Of a DNA stretch of 64,000 bases, positions 50,793 through 59,486 are shown piece by piece. Source of the stretch: Rikenella sp031551865. GTDB taxonomy: Bacteria; Bacteroidota; Bacteroidia; Bacteroidales; Rikenellaceae. Numbering within the stretch: the stretch's first letter is position 1; the number at the start of each line of letters is the position of its first letter. Made by a program: the position numbers and the translations under genes. The notes below the pieces were generated by a model, which saw nothing but the letters and a program-made list of their open reading frames with translations, had not been told where the DNA came from and did not search any database. The stretch spans positions 14,470 to 78,469 of the forward strand of contig JAVBMY010000010.1 of assembly GCA_031551865.1 (NCBI GenBank), read 5' to 3'.

Positions 50793-51218
50793 ATGGAAGA
50801 ACTAACGCTCACCACTCCCTCGATCCTTTTCTCGGCCATTTCGCTGATCATGCTGGCCTATACGAACCGTTTCCTGGCATACGCACAGGTAATCCGCAAT
50901 ATCCAGGCAGCCCACGAACAGAATCCCACACCGCTGAAGCAGCGCCAGATCGACAACCTGCGGCACCGGCTCAACCTCTCGCGAGCGATGCAGTTTTTCG
51001 GTGTCAGCAGTCTGCTGTTGTGCGTAGTCTGCACCCTGCTGATCTACGTCGGCTGGCAACAGCCCGCCATGTATACGTTCGGGGCGGCGCTGCTGCTGCT
51101 CGTGATATCGCTCGGCATTTCGGTCTACGAAATCCAGATATCGGTCAAGGCGCTGGCCATCTACCTCGACAAACTCCCCTGCGACAAAACGCCCGGCAGC
51201 CAGAACCCGTGCAAGTAA
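50793..51218 (+). CDS. DUF2721 membrane protein
   Basis: The 141-residue protein of the DUF2721 family begins LTLTTPSILFSAISLIMLAY, the conserved N-terminal helix, and continues TNRFLAYAQVIRNIQAAHEQ. Two more helices follow after a basic loop (MQFFGVSSLLLCVVCTLLIY and YTFGAALLLLVISLGISVYE). The family is widespread in proteobacteria and Bacteroidetes and has no known function. The gene has its own promoter and is convergent with lysC (46 bp apart), so it is a one-gene unit. Confidence 0.82.
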   Translation: MEELTLTTPSILFSAISLIMLAYTNRFLAYAQVIRNIQAAHEQNPTPLKQRQIDNLRHRLNLSRAMQFFGVSSLLLCVVCTLLIYVGWQQPAMYTFGAALLLLVISLGISVYEIQISVKALAIYLDKLPCDKTPGSQNPCK

Positions 51219-51264
51219 AACGCTCTACGCGGCCACCCCGCCGCAACACGCCCCGGGCTTCTCC

Positions 51265-52590
51265 CTAAAATAGCGAATCGTTCAGCTGCTGGAGCGTCTG
51301 TTTCTTATCCTTCGTAGCGATGAGGATGCCCATGCTGCGGTGGTTGGCGCCGTACGAGATCATCTTGACCGGAATCTCGCGGATACCGTCGAAGATGCGG
51401 GCCACGAGGCCCACATGCTCGTAATCGACCGCCCCCACGATACAAACGATTGTATTGTCGTGCTCGACCTCGATCGTGCCGAACGGGGCGAGTTCGCGGG
51501 TGATCTGCTCAAGCGCGGCCGTGTTGTCGATCGTGAGCGACACCTCGACCTCCGAGGTGGTAATCATGTCCACCGGGGTTTTGTAGCGCTCGAATACCTC
51601 GAACACCTTGCGCAGGAAACCATACGCCATCAGCATACGCGCCGAGGTGATACGCACCACCGTGATGCCGTCTTTGGCCGCGATGGCATCGACTCCGCCG
51701 CCCCCCTCGGCCCCGCGCGGAGCGGTGTCCGAAATGAGCGTGCCCTCGGCCTGCGGGTCCATCGTATTTTTGAGGCGCACCCCGATACCGGCCTCTTTAC
51801 AGGGCTGGATCGTGGCGGGGTGGAGTATCTTGGCGCCGAAATAGGCCAGCTCGGCCGCGGCATCGTAAGTCATCCGGCGGATGGGGTGCGTACCCTCGAC
51901 AATGCGGGGGTCGTTGTTGTGCATGCCATCGATGTCGGTCCATATCTGCACCTCGCCCGAACCTATGGCCACGCCCATCAGGGCAGCGCTGTAGTCGCTG
52001 CCGCCGCGGCCGAGGTTGTTCACCTGCCCGCTGTTGTCGGTGCAGATAAAGCCCTGGGCAATATAATAAGTATCGGCATCGGCGGCTACACCGCGCATTT
52101 TCTCGCGTAGCAGGCCGACATCGGGTTTACCGTTGTAATCGGTGTGCATCAGTTCGGGCGAGTTGAGTAGCACGGTATTGTGGCCAAGCTGCTGCATGAG
52201 CATCGTGAACACGGCAGTGGTCATCAGTTCGCCCTGTGCGATGATCAGGCGTTCGGAAGGCTCGCCGCGGTAGGTGAACGCCTCGTTGGCGATCACGGTC
52301 AGCCCCTTCTCGACGGCGGTCTTCGCCGCCTCGAAGCGGGCTTCGTCGCCGGCAAAAAGTTCTTCGGCGCAACCGTAATATTTTTCGCGCAGTTCGGCGG
52401 TGATTTTTTTGGCGGTTTCGGAATCTCCGGTGGCAGCTAGCGAGGCGATGCGCACCAGGGCATCGGTGGTGCCCGACATGGCCGAAAGCACCGTCAGGCG
52501 GGCATGCTCGCCTGTGACTACCTGCGCCACCCGGCGCATGTTGGCGGCCGAACCTACCGAAGTGCCGCCGAATTTAAGGGTTTTTATCAT
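51265..52590 (-). CDS. lysC: aspartate kinase
   Basis: Aspartate kinase makes aspartyl phosphate, the entry to lysine, threonine and methionine synthesis. The 441-residue monofunctional enzyme starts MIKTLKFGGTSVGSAANMRR with the KFGGTSV nucleotide-binding motif. RGGSDYSAALMGVAIGSGEV and the WTDIDGMHNNDPRIV catalytic segment follow. Two ACT domains are at the C-terminus (VVRITSARMLMAYGFLRKVF and IVCIVGAVDYEHVGLVARIF), which normally bind lysine for feedback control. No lysine riboswitch is seen in the 377 bp spacer upstream (52591-52967), which holds only a palindrome and unrecognised sequence. Confidence 0.95.
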   Translation of the reverse strand: MIKTLKFGGTSVGSAANMRRVAQVVTGEHARLTVLSAMSGTTDALVRIASLAATGDSETAKKITAELREKYYGCAEELFAGDEARFEAAKTAVEKGLTVIANEAFTYRGEPSERLIIAQGELMTTAVFTMLMQQLGHNTVLLNSPELMHTDYNGKPDVGLLREKMRGVAADADTYYIAQGFICTDNSGQVNNLGRGGSDYSAALMGVAIGSGEVQIWTDIDGMHNNDPRIVEGTHPIRRMTYDAAAELAYFGAKILHPATIQPCKEAGIGVRLKNTMDPQAEGTLISDTAPRGAEGGGGVDAIAAKDGITVVRITSARMLMAYGFLRKVFEVFERYKTPVDMITTSEVEVSLTIDNTAALEQITRELAPFGTIEVEHDNTIVCIVGAVDYEHVGLVARIFDGIREIPVKMISYGANHRSMGILIATKDKKQTLQQLNDSLF

Positions 52591-52864
52591 GGTCGTGTTA
52601 TTGATTTGCTGTGTTTGATGGGTCAGGGGTGTGTCGCCAAAAAAATCCCTCCGTTCCCGTGTGCAGGAATCCCGGAGAGATCGTTCGGCGGAGTCATTCG
52701 CAAATTTATAAATTTTTTGGAAATTGCGCGCACCCTCACCGGGAACTATTTCGCCCTCTGCACCCGGGAGGGCATTGAATCACACGGCCCCTTTCATTGC
52801 GAAAGCCGGAGACGCCAAACCGGCACCTAAACATAGGCAGCCGATCGGCTGGCACCGGCGAAAA

Positions 52865-52886
52865 GCAGGCCTGCTCCGCAGGCCGC
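52865..52886. repeat. AGCAGGCCTGC palindrome
   Basis: The sequence GCAGGCCTGC-TCC-GCAGGCC follows CGGCGAAAA, a variant of the CGGAGAAA signature. It is a small member of the composite repeat family, 80 bp before the periplasmic protein gene at 52968. Confidence 0.5.
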
Positions 52887-52967
52887 ACCCATAAAATCCG
52901 CCGCCAAATAAACTTTTCACGTCCGGTTGCGTCTCAGTTACGTGTTAAACAACAAAAATAAAGAACC

Positions 52968-53348
52968 ATGAAACGTGTATTAACGCTCCTTGCCGCGGTG
53001 GCCTTTGTGGTCAGCACGGCAACCGCCCAGCCCCCGCGCGAACAGCGCACTCCGGAAGAGCGCGCCAGGATGCTGACCGACCGCCTGACCCAGCGGCTCG
53101 ACCTGGGTCAGGCACAACAGGATTCGGTCTACGCCATCAACCTGCGGTTGGCGAAGCAAAACCAGCAACTCGCGGCCGACGCTACCCGGGAGCAGCGCAT
53201 GGAAGCCTTCCGCAAACAACAAGACACCCGCAACACCCAGATCAAAGCCGTACTCACGCCGCAGCAGCAGGCCGAGTACGACAAGATGGTGCAGGAAATG
53301 CAGCAGCGCGGCGCGGGCGGCCCGCAACAAAACGAAGGCCCGAGGTAG
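52968..53348 (+). CDS. small exported Spy-like (DUF4890-type) protein
   Basis: The 126-residue protein has a signal peptide (MKRVLTLLAAVAFVVSTATA, cleavage before QPPRE). The mature part is entirely helical, rich in Arg, Gln and Glu, with a repeat of LTQRLDLGQAQQDSVYAINL and AVLTPQQQAEYDKMVQEM. That second part is the LTxxQ motif of the Spy/CpxP group of periplasmic chaperones. It may act as a stress-related envelope chaperone. It is a single gene ended by the strong hairpin at 53378. Assignment to a family is by pattern only. Confidence 0.7.
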   Translation: MKRVLTLLAAVAFVVSTATAQPPREQRTPEERARMLTDRLTQRLDLGQAQQDSVYAINLRLAKQNQQLAADATREQRMEAFRKQQDTRNTQIKAVLTPQQQAEYDKMVQEMQQRGAGGPQQNEGPR

Positions 53349-53377
53349 ACCACGCTCCCCTAACGGCCACAAACAGC

Positions 53378-53415
53378 ACTCCGGGCGTACCGTATTGATA
53401 CGGTACGCCCGGAGT
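53378..53415 (+). terminator. intrinsic terminator of the Spy-like gene
   Basis: ACTCCGGGCGTACCGTAT pairs perfectly with ATACGGTACGCCCGGAGT and is followed by TTTAT. Confidence 0.85.
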
Positions 53416-53784
53416 TTTATCTTCCCGCGCATTCTATCCGCGGCAAGGCATAGGGAAGTATTGCATTCCGTACCGAGGCGCCAGTGTGTTCCGTACCGAT
53501 TCCGGAACGGCGCTCACTCCCGGCACCGGGCCGTTTCCATAGTACCGGAGGAGTCCCGTCATTAAGTTGTAGCGGGCTCCTGCACCGCGTCGAACGTATA
53601 GGTTTCCCGGCCGTTGGTGATCGTCAGGCGGTCGGTGCGCAGACCGGGGCGTGACCCGTGTGCGCAAAGCGTGCCCGGGGAGAGCGAGAGCGTACCACAC
53701 ATTCCGCAGACGACACAGCCTGCCTTCTCCTGGAGTGAGCCGAGCCCTGCCGGGACGTATCCGGCCCGCAGGATGGCAGGCAAT

Positions 53785-54120
53785 CTATTCCAGCCCGGCG
53801 AGGAAACCGGCACACACTGCGGCGCACTCACGGCACGCGGCGGCGCATTCCGTACAATGGGCTTCGGGATGTTTCGAGCACTCGTCGGCGCAGGCCTTGC
53901 AGGCTTTCACGCAAAGAGACAAAATCTCTTTTGCGAAATATCCGCCGTGGTGTACCAGCGCGAGGGTGGCGGTACAGATGTCGGCACACTCCTTGTCGAG
54001 GCGGATACACTCGGCCATCATCGAGACGTGTTTTTCGTCGAGGCAGCCGTTCATACAATCGTTACAGGCGTGGATACATTCGGCCAGCCTGTGGGTCAGG
54101 ATTTTGCTTTCGGGGTTCAT
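53785..54120 (-). CDS. four-helix-bundle copper-storage-like protein (DUF326/Csp)
   Basis: The start at 54120 (MNPESKILTHRLAECIHACN) fits the helix-bundle N-terminus; the ATG 27 bp upstream would add KSHKNPQI-type residues. The 111-residue protein has 16 cysteines, mostly as CxxxC on helices (CIHACNDCMNGC, CIRLDKECADIC, CVKACKACADEC, CTECAAACRECAAVC). That is the pattern of Csp copper-storage proteins that bind many Cu(I) ions inside a four-helix bundle. No signal peptide is visible, so it is cytosolic (Csp3-like). Two short minus-strand frames at 53434-53831 partly overlap it downstream and look like decayed coding sequence. Confidence 0.88.
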   Translation of the reverse strand: MNPESKILTHRLAECIHACNDCMNGCLDEKHVSMMAECIRLDKECADICTATLALVHHGGYFAKEILSLCVKACKACADECSKHPEAHCTECAAACRECAAVCAGFLAGLE

Positions 54121-54294
54121 GATCTGAGGGTTTTTATGGGATTTCACTATTTCCCGTTACTTACAAAACAAGTGCCATACCCTTACGATGCCCTCCGGAA
54201 CGGGCGCGTATCCCCGAACACAACGGCGGCCCCGCTTCGGAGCGGGCGCGCACCCGTTAAACACCTGCAAATTAGGCTATATCAAAAAATACTT

Positions 54295-54334
54295 ATCTTT
54301 GCAACGTCCGGGGCAGGTGGCCCTGCCCCGGACG
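54295..54334 (+). promoter_or_regulatory. promoter with adjacent hairpin upstream of the ECF sigma gene
   Basis: TATCTTTG (54295-54302) is a good -7 element, preceded by AT-rich sequence. Just after the expected start site a hairpin GTCCGGGGCAGG ... CCTGCCCCGGAC (54307-54334) would form at the 5' end of the transcript. A leader of about 470 nt to the sigma gene would include the TACACTGGCA inverted repeats. Confidence 0.55.
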
Positions 54335-54359
54335 CATACATATTCCGATGACTCGCATT

Positions 54360-54468
54360 ACACTGGCAGTTTAACTTCGAGACGGCATCGGGCAAATACC
54401 TCCCTGTACCTGTTTACCCCGGTATGGCGTGGTATGATTTGTCCTCCGTTTCGAACATGCCAGTGTAG
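54360..54468. repeat. 109 bp segment flanked by TACACTGGCA inverted repeats
   Basis: The left arm TACACTGGCA is at 54360-54369 and the right arm TGCCAGTGTA at 54459-54468. The right arm extends to TGCCAGTGTAGAAG, which is exactly inverted relative to CTTCTACACTGGCA at 55643-55656. The left arm shares its inner flank GTT-TAAC with the distant site. It lies upstream of the ECF sigma gene. The rest of 54121-54780 shows no gene. Confidence 0.6.
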
Positions 54469-54780
54469 AAGAGTTGGATAATGAGTGCCACGCTCTTTTT
54501 ATATTGAAATTTATCTAAATACGGAAAAACGCCCCGCAGGGCACGAAAAACAAAGTTACTCCCGTTATTTATCCAAACCGTCCGGCACCGCGGACGCTAC
54601 TTTCCCCGTTTCATATCCCTCTGCCGGCCGGTTAAAATCCGCAGCCGGAACGGGACATAAGTTGTCTATCCCTACACCCGCCGTAAAAACTTCCGTATCC
54701 CTGCCCCGTTAAATCCAAAAACATCCTAAAAACTATCCGATCCTGAAACTCCCCGTCAAACCCTGAAAAACCCTGAACCC

Positions 54781-55422
54781 ATGGCCGACAAAAACCCCGA
54801 AACGTACCTCACGGCCCGCCCCGGCAAGCCCTCGCGTTCCCAGAACGGCACATCGCCCGTTTTCGAAGACATCTCGCCCGAAGCCATCCGCGAACTGCGC
54901 GAAGGATGCCACGAAGCCTACATGGGCATCTACAAGCTCTTCTACGACGGCATCCGCCGCTTCATCCTCGCCCTGACCCGTTCGCAGCAAGACGCCGAAG
55001 ACATCACCCAGAACGTATTCATCAGCATCTGGGAGCGCCGCGAGTCGCTCGACCCGTCGAAAAGCATGCGGCGCTACCTTTACAGCGCCGCCCGCTACTG
55101 CGTGATGGAGTACTTCCGCAAGCAGAAAGTGCGCAGCAGCTACGCCGAATACGCGGGCCTCGACCCGTTCGGCGAAACGTTCTCCTCCGAAGAAGAGTTC
55201 ATCGCCAAGGAGACCGAGCTTCTGGCCCGGTTCGTACTCGACCGCATGCCCCGGATCCGCCGGCAGGTCTTTGAGCTAAGCCGCTACGAAGGGCTGAGCA
55301 ACGAAGAGATCGCCCGCCGGATGAACCTCAGCGTGAGCGCCGTGACGAGCCACATCCACAACGCCCGGAAAGACCTGCGCGAAGTACTCACCCTCTTCCT
55401 CGTGCTCTTCGTCCTGAGGTAA
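54781..55422 (+). CDS. ECF RNA polymerase sigma factor (FecI-like)
   Basis: The 213-residue ECF sigma factor has region 2 (EGCHEAYMGIYKLFYDGIRR, then RSQQDAEDITQNVFISIWER and MRRYLYSAARYCVMEYFRKQ) and region 4 (RIRRQVFELSRYEGLSNEEI with the recognition helix MNLSVSAVTSHIHNARKDLR). A polar N-terminal extension of about 25 residues precedes region 2. The start at 54781 follows a long AT-rich leader. It is followed by a FecR-type anti-sigma gene and fimbrial genes on the same strand, so its regulon probably includes this fimbrial locus. The gene lies between inverted TACACTGGCA sites. Confidence 0.92.
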   Translation: MADKNPETYLTARPGKPSRSQNGTSPVFEDISPEAIRELREGCHEAYMGIYKLFYDGIRRFILALTRSQQDAEDITQNVFISIWERRESLDPSKSMRRYLYSAARYCVMEYFRKQKVRSSYAEYAGLDPFGETFSSEEEFIAKETELLARFVLDRMPRIRRQVFELSRYEGLSNEEIARRMNLSVSAVTSHIHNARKDLREVLTLFLVLFVLR

Positions 55423-55646
55423 CCCTCCCTCCGCTTTACCGCTCCCTGCCTCCCGGCGAACCCTCCGTTCGCCGGGCAGGCCTTTCGTTTTCCCTGCCCT
55501 TCCGGCCGGGAACGGCCCCGCGCAGTTCCCCGGCATTCTATAGAAATATCCAATCCTTTAATTATCAATGCTTAATGAAGAAAATTTTGACAAATCCCCC
55601 CTTCATCCGATTACTAGGTAGAGAGGCACCAGTTTCCGGCTACTTC

Positions 55647-55656
55647 TACACTGGCA
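55647..55656 (+). other. third TACACTGGCA site, just before fecR-like gene
   Basis: The site CTTCTACACTGGCAGTTCTAAC (core at 55647-55656) combines the left flank CTTC of the right arm at 54459 with the right flank GTT-TAAC of the left arm at 54360. It is about 22 bp upstream of the anti-sigma start codon. Bases 55423-55642 between the sigma gene and this site show no gene. Confidence 0.55.
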
Positions 55657-55678
55657 GTTCTAACACAATACCCTGGTT

Positions 55679-56824
55679 ATGGAAAAAGAAAAAGCAATAG
55701 AGCGGGCATTGGCGCTGTTCAGCGCCTGTCTCTACGGCTCGCTTCCCGATCAAGCGATCGGCGACTTCCGGGCCTGGATGACATCCGACTACCACAGTGA
55801 AGAAAAGATCGAAGCTATGTACCGACTTTGGAAACGACACGTAAAAGTCCGGCACGGCAACTACAGCGACGCCATGCGGTCATTTGCCGAGGTGGCCCGG
55901 CGGCTCGGTTTTCCCGAAAGCGTCGAGCAAGGATTCCGGACCATGCAGCCCGGCATACCCCTGACTGTCCTGCGCGACGAAACGACCGAAGCTGTCGTTG
56001 AATACGCCACGCCCGCACCACCACCCGCCAGGCGAATCCTCACAGGACGGAAACTCCTGCTGCGGGCCGCAGCCGTCGTGCTTCCGCTCGCCGTAATCGG
56101 CGGAGCCGCCTGGTTCTACCTCTCGCAGCCTTCCGGCACCGGAAACGCCGGACAGCAAACCACCGCCCCACTGGTCACTGTCACCGTCCCCGACACCACC
56201 GCCGCCCGGGGAAGCACCGGACTCGGCGACGGTACCCATATCCTCGTCGGCCGGAGCAGTACCCTCCGCTACGCCGAAACGTTCGGACCCGAACGCCGCG
56301 TATCCCTCGAAGGCGAAGCCTATTTCGACGTGGCCCGCGACACCCTGCGGCCATTCATCGTAGAGGCCGGGGCATTGCAGGTGCGGGTGCTGGGCACCAA
56401 GTTCAACGTCAATGCCGCCGCCGGCAGCCCATACACTACCGTGGCACTGTACAGCGGCCGGATCGAGGTATCTGGCGGTAAACTAAGCACGCCGGTGATC
56501 CTGAATCCCGGCGAACAATTCGTCTACGAAAACGCCAGCGGCACCAGCAAACTGACTCCCACCGGCGCCACCCTGCCCGACTGGATCCTCGGCCGGATGA
56601 ACTTCGAGCAGGCCAGCACTAAACACGTATTGGAGACGATCGCCTGGTTCTACGGCGTACAGATCGACACCGTAGGGCGGTTCGACGACACCGAACGGCT
56701 CACTTTCCGCTACACCGGCGACGAAGACCTCGAAACCGCTCTGCTCTGGCTGCAATCGGTAAGCACCAACCGCTTCGAATACACCACCGACGGCAAGCGG
56801 GTGACCATCACCTCTGAAAATTAA
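55679..56824 (+). CDS. FecR-family anti-sigma factor
   Basis: The 381-residue single-pass inner-membrane protein has a cytoplasmic N-terminal part (residues 1-115) that should hold the ECF sigma factor. A membrane helix (LLLRAAAVVLPLAVIGGAAW, about 122-145) is followed by a periplasmic FecR domain (LGDGTHILVGRSSTLRYAET, GEAYFDVARDTLRPFIVEAG, GTKFNVNAAAGSPYTTVALY). A C-terminal DUF4974 domain (FEQASTKHVLETIAWFYGVQ to the end) closes it. In FecIR systems an STN domain contacts the periplasmic part; here the next gene encodes an STN protein 12 bp downstream. The operon thus seems to encode its own signalling chain. Confidence 0.92.
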   Translation: MEKEKAIERALALFSACLYGSLPDQAIGDFRAWMTSDYHSEEKIEAMYRLWKRHVKVRHGNYSDAMRSFAEVARRLGFPESVEQGFRTMQPGIPLTVLRDETTEAVVEYATPAPPPARRILTGRKLLLRAAAVVLPLAVIGGAAWFYLSQPSGTGNAGQQTTAPLVTVTVPDTTAARGSTGLGDGTHILVGRSSTLRYAETFGPERRVSLEGEAYFDVARDTLRPFIVEAGALQVRVLGTKFNVNAAAGSPYTTVALYSGRIEVSGGKLSTPVILNPGEQFVYENASGTSKLTPTGATLPDWILGRMNFEQASTKHVLETIAWFYGVQIDTVGRFDDTERLTFRYTGDEDLETALLWLQSVSTNRFEYTTDGKRVTITSEN

Positions 56825-56836
56825 GTCCTGAACGAC

Positions 56837-57979
56837 ATGAGTCCTTTCCGCACCCAATTCATCTTTTCACCGATCCGGACGACCGTCCTGCTGGCTGTGT
56901 GCCTGCTGGCCATACAGTCCGCCACGGCCCAAAGCCCGCGAATCTCGCTCTCGGGCCGTATGCTCACCTACCGCGAAGCGTTCCGCCAGATCGAAGCGCA
57001 GACCAACCTGGTGATCGGCGTCAGCTCGCGGCTGCTCGACGACACGAAAAACGTAACCGTATCGAAGCCTTCGGGCAGCACCGCCGAGGTACTCACCTCT
57101 CTGCTTCAGGGTACGGGTCTGACCTACAGCGTCAACGGGCGGCTTATCACGTTGGCTCCGAATCCAAATCCGGCGCCCGTCCAACCGTCCGCCACGGCCC
57201 CGGCGCAAGCCCAGACTTCCGCAACCCCCGCCCGGGACGGAACCACCGCAGCCCAGCGCTCGTTCGAGCCGGCGGCGCAGCCCGCGGAACCCATTTCACA
57301 ACCATTTACGGTTCAGCCTGCAGGAGCCTCCCCCACCGAATCACCCACAGCCCTGCCGCAAGCAAACACAAACGCCCCCTCCGTCCGGGAAAGCGCCCCA
57401 GACCCGCGCCGCTACGAAGCCCTCGCGCTGTACGACCGCCACGAAGACCGGGGAGAGAGCCGCGGAAACCCCGTATCGGGCCGCGCCGGGGTAAAAACGA
57501 ACCTGCTCTACTGGGCGACCACCACCCCCAATGCCGCCGTGGAATTTTCTCTGGCCCCGAAATGGAGCTTCGAGCTGGGCGGCGGCGTAAACCTCTGGAA
57601 CTGGAACAACGGCATGTCGCTGCGCCACTTCCTGGTACAGCCCGAGGGCCGCTATTGGTTCTGCCGCGCCTTCGAGGGGCACTTCGTCGGCCTTCACGGC
57701 ATCTACGGACGTTACAACGCCGGAGACCTTCCCTTCGGTTCTTCATCGCTCCGGGAACACATGTACCACGGCTGGGGCGCCGGAGCAGGCATAAGCTACG
57801 GTTACCACTTCTCCCTCGGCAGGCGATGGGGGCTGGAACTGACCGTCGGCGCAGGCTACGTCTACCTCAACTACGAAAAATACAACTGCGAGGGGTGCCG
57901 CATCACCGAAGGCAACTTCAAACGCCACTACATCGGCCCCACCCGGGCGGGCATCAACCTGATCTACATGATCCGATAA
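56837..57979 (+). CDS. STN domain fused to DUF3575 outer-membrane protein
   Basis: The 380-residue exported protein has a signal sequence (TTVLLAVCLLAIQSATAQS). A secretin/TonB N-terminal (STN) domain follows (residues about 35-105: LTYREAFRQIEAQTNLVIGV, VTVSKPSGSTAEVLTSLLQG). A Pro/Ala/Thr-rich linker (about 110-190) leads to a DUF3575 beta-barrel-like domain (GVKTNLLYWATTTPNAAVEF, SFELGGGVNLWNWNNGMSLR, AGAGISYGYHFSLGRRWGLE). STN domains usually sit on TonB-dependent receptors or on FecA-type transducers; joining one to DUF3575 suggests a signal from the outer membrane or fimbrial base to FecR. Spacing to the FecR gene is 12 bp and to the next gene about 25 bp. Confidence 0.85.
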   Translation: MSPFRTQFIFSPIRTTVLLAVCLLAIQSATAQSPRISLSGRMLTYREAFRQIEAQTNLVIGVSSRLLDDTKNVTVSKPSGSTAEVLTSLLQGTGLTYSVNGRLITLAPNPNPAPVQPSATAPAQAQTSATPARDGTTAAQRSFEPAAQPAEPISQPFTVQPAGASPTESPTALPQANTNAPSVRESAPDPRRYEALALYDRHEDRGESRGNPVSGRAGVKTNLLYWATTTPNAAVEFSLAPKWSFELGGGVNLWNWNNGMSLRHFLVQPEGRYWFCRAFEGHFVGLHGIYGRYNAGDLPFGSSSLREHMYHGWGAGAGISYGYHFSLGRRWGLELTVGAGYVYLNYEKYNCEGCRITEGNFKRHYIGPTRAGINLIYMIR

Positions 57980-58004
57980 CTCCCCCTCACCAATGCCCTG
58001 TCCT

Positions 58005-59483
58005 ATGAAATCATTTTACCGCACACTGCTGGCATTCGGCCTCATGCTGGCCGGCCAGACAGCCCCCGCGCAACAAATACAAATCACCCCCGACACTGCG
58101 TACACCGGGAACGGCGAACTGCGGCTGAGTTTCCGCATCGAAGCCGCCGGGCTGAACATCCGCGCCCGCCAATCGATCGTGGTCGAACCCGTCATCGCGA
58201 ACGACACGCAACGCACCGTACTTTCGCAAGTCATCTTCACCAGCCGCCAGCGCGCCCGTTTCGACCGCCGTGCCGAACTCCTCGGACCCTCCGACGCAGG
58301 ATATATCCCGTACCAAACTTTCAAACCCGTCGACAGCCGCAAGCGCTACACCACCGACTACCGGATGAGCCTGCCCTACCAAAGCTGGATGGACAGCGCC
58401 TCGGTACACGTGAGAACCTGGTCGTACGGTTGCGGAAGCCCCGTACTGACGGGAGGCAGCACGGTCTTCACGCAGGTCACCGGATCGCCCGCCGCACCCG
58501 CAGTAGCGGCCGAACCCGAGACTTGGCGCCACGACCCGTCGCACATCCGGCGCATGGTGCTCTTCGTGGCCCCGCAGGCCGAAACTGTGAAGAACCGCAG
58601 CGAAAGCGTCACCGCCCACATCAACTTCAAGCGCGGCGACTACCGCGTTTATCCCGACTTCGGCAACAACCCCCGCGAACTCCAAGTCGTCGACACCCTC
58701 GTACGCAACGTCACGGGCAACGACCTGATTCTGCTCAACACCATCCGCATCACCGGCTACGCCTCGCCCGAAGGCACTTGGGCCGCCAACGAACGACTGG
58801 CCATGAACCGTTCGAACGGCTTCCGCGACTATGTATCGTCGAACTACGGCCTCCCCTCGTCGCTGTTCCGCACCGACTGGGTCGCCGAAGACTGGGACGG
58901 TTTGGTCCGGCTGATCGAACAGCGCGGCCCCTCGTATAAGGATGCCGTAGTGTCGATCATCTCTTCGACCGACATCTTCGATGGCCGCGAGAAGAAACTG
59001 ATGCTCCTGCAAGGTGGCACCCCCTACCGCCAGATGCTCGAAACCCTGTTCCCGCAACTGCGCCGTATCGAACTGCGCGCCGACTACGTGGTACTTCCTG
59101 TGCCCACCGAGCGCCTGCGCGAAATCCTCGACACCCGCCCCGCCCTGCTGAGCCTCGAAGAGATCTACCGCGTGGCCGCCGAATGTACGCCCGGCACCGC
59201 CGAATACCTGCGCGTCTACGAAACCGCCGCCCGTTACTTCCCCGGCGACACGGTGGCAATGAACAACGCCGCCTCGGCCGCCATCTTGTGCGGCGACCTG
59301 ACCTCGGCCCGCTACTACCTCGACCGCATCAAGGATGCTCCCGTTTCGTTCGTCGGACAAGGCGTGGTGTGCTACGCGGCTGAAGACTACGACGGCGCCG
59401 CCGCATGGTTCCGCAAGGCCGCCGAGGCCGGCATCGGGCAGGGCAGCCGCAACCTCGAACTGATGAACGCAAAAAGCCGTTAA
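58005..59483 (+). CDS. DUF3868 / OmpA-like / TPR protein of the fimbrial locus
   Basis: The start at 58005 (MKSFYRTLLAFGLMLAGQTA) is preferred over 57993 because it gives a clean signal peptide. The mature part has a DUF3868 beta domain (about 30-150: LSFRIEAAGLNIRARQSIVV, PYQTFKPVDSRKRYTTDYRM). A middle OmpA-like peptidoglycan-binding segment (TIRITGYASPEGTWAANERL, then SNGFRDYVSSNYGLPSSLFR) follows. The C-terminal TPR-like helices (YETAARYFPGDTVAMNNAAS) end the 492-residue protein. Such proteins accompany Bacteroidales fimbriae and may fix the fimbrial base to the cell wall. The next gene starts 3 bp after its stop. Confidence 0.8.
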   Translation: MKSFYRTLLAFGLMLAGQTAPAQQIQITPDTAYTGNGELRLSFRIEAAGLNIRARQSIVVEPVIANDTQRTVLSQVIFTSRQRARFDRRAELLGPSDAGYIPYQTFKPVDSRKRYTTDYRMSLPYQSWMDSASVHVRTWSYGCGSPVLTGGSTVFTQVTGSPAAPAVAAEPETWRHDPSHIRRMVLFVAPQAETVKNRSESVTAHINFKRGDYRVYPDFGNNPRELQVVDTLVRNVTGNDLILLNTIRITGYASPEGTWAANERLAMNRSNGFRDYVSSNYGLPSSLFRTDWVAEDWDGLVRLIEQRGPSYKDAVVSIISSTDIFDGREKKLMLLQGGTPYRQMLETLFPQLRRIELRADYVVLPVPTERLREILDTRPALLSLEEIYRVAAECTPGTAEYLRVYETAARYFPGDTVAMNNAASAAILCGDLTSARYYLDRIKDAPVSFVGQGVVCYAAEDYDGAAAWFRKAAEAGIGQGSRNLELMNAKSR

Positions 59484-59486
59484 CCG

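Noticed and set aside
52591..52967. Lysine riboswitch before lysC
   Set aside because: The spacer lacks the long conserved lysine aptamer, and Bacteroidales usually regulate this gene by feedback only.
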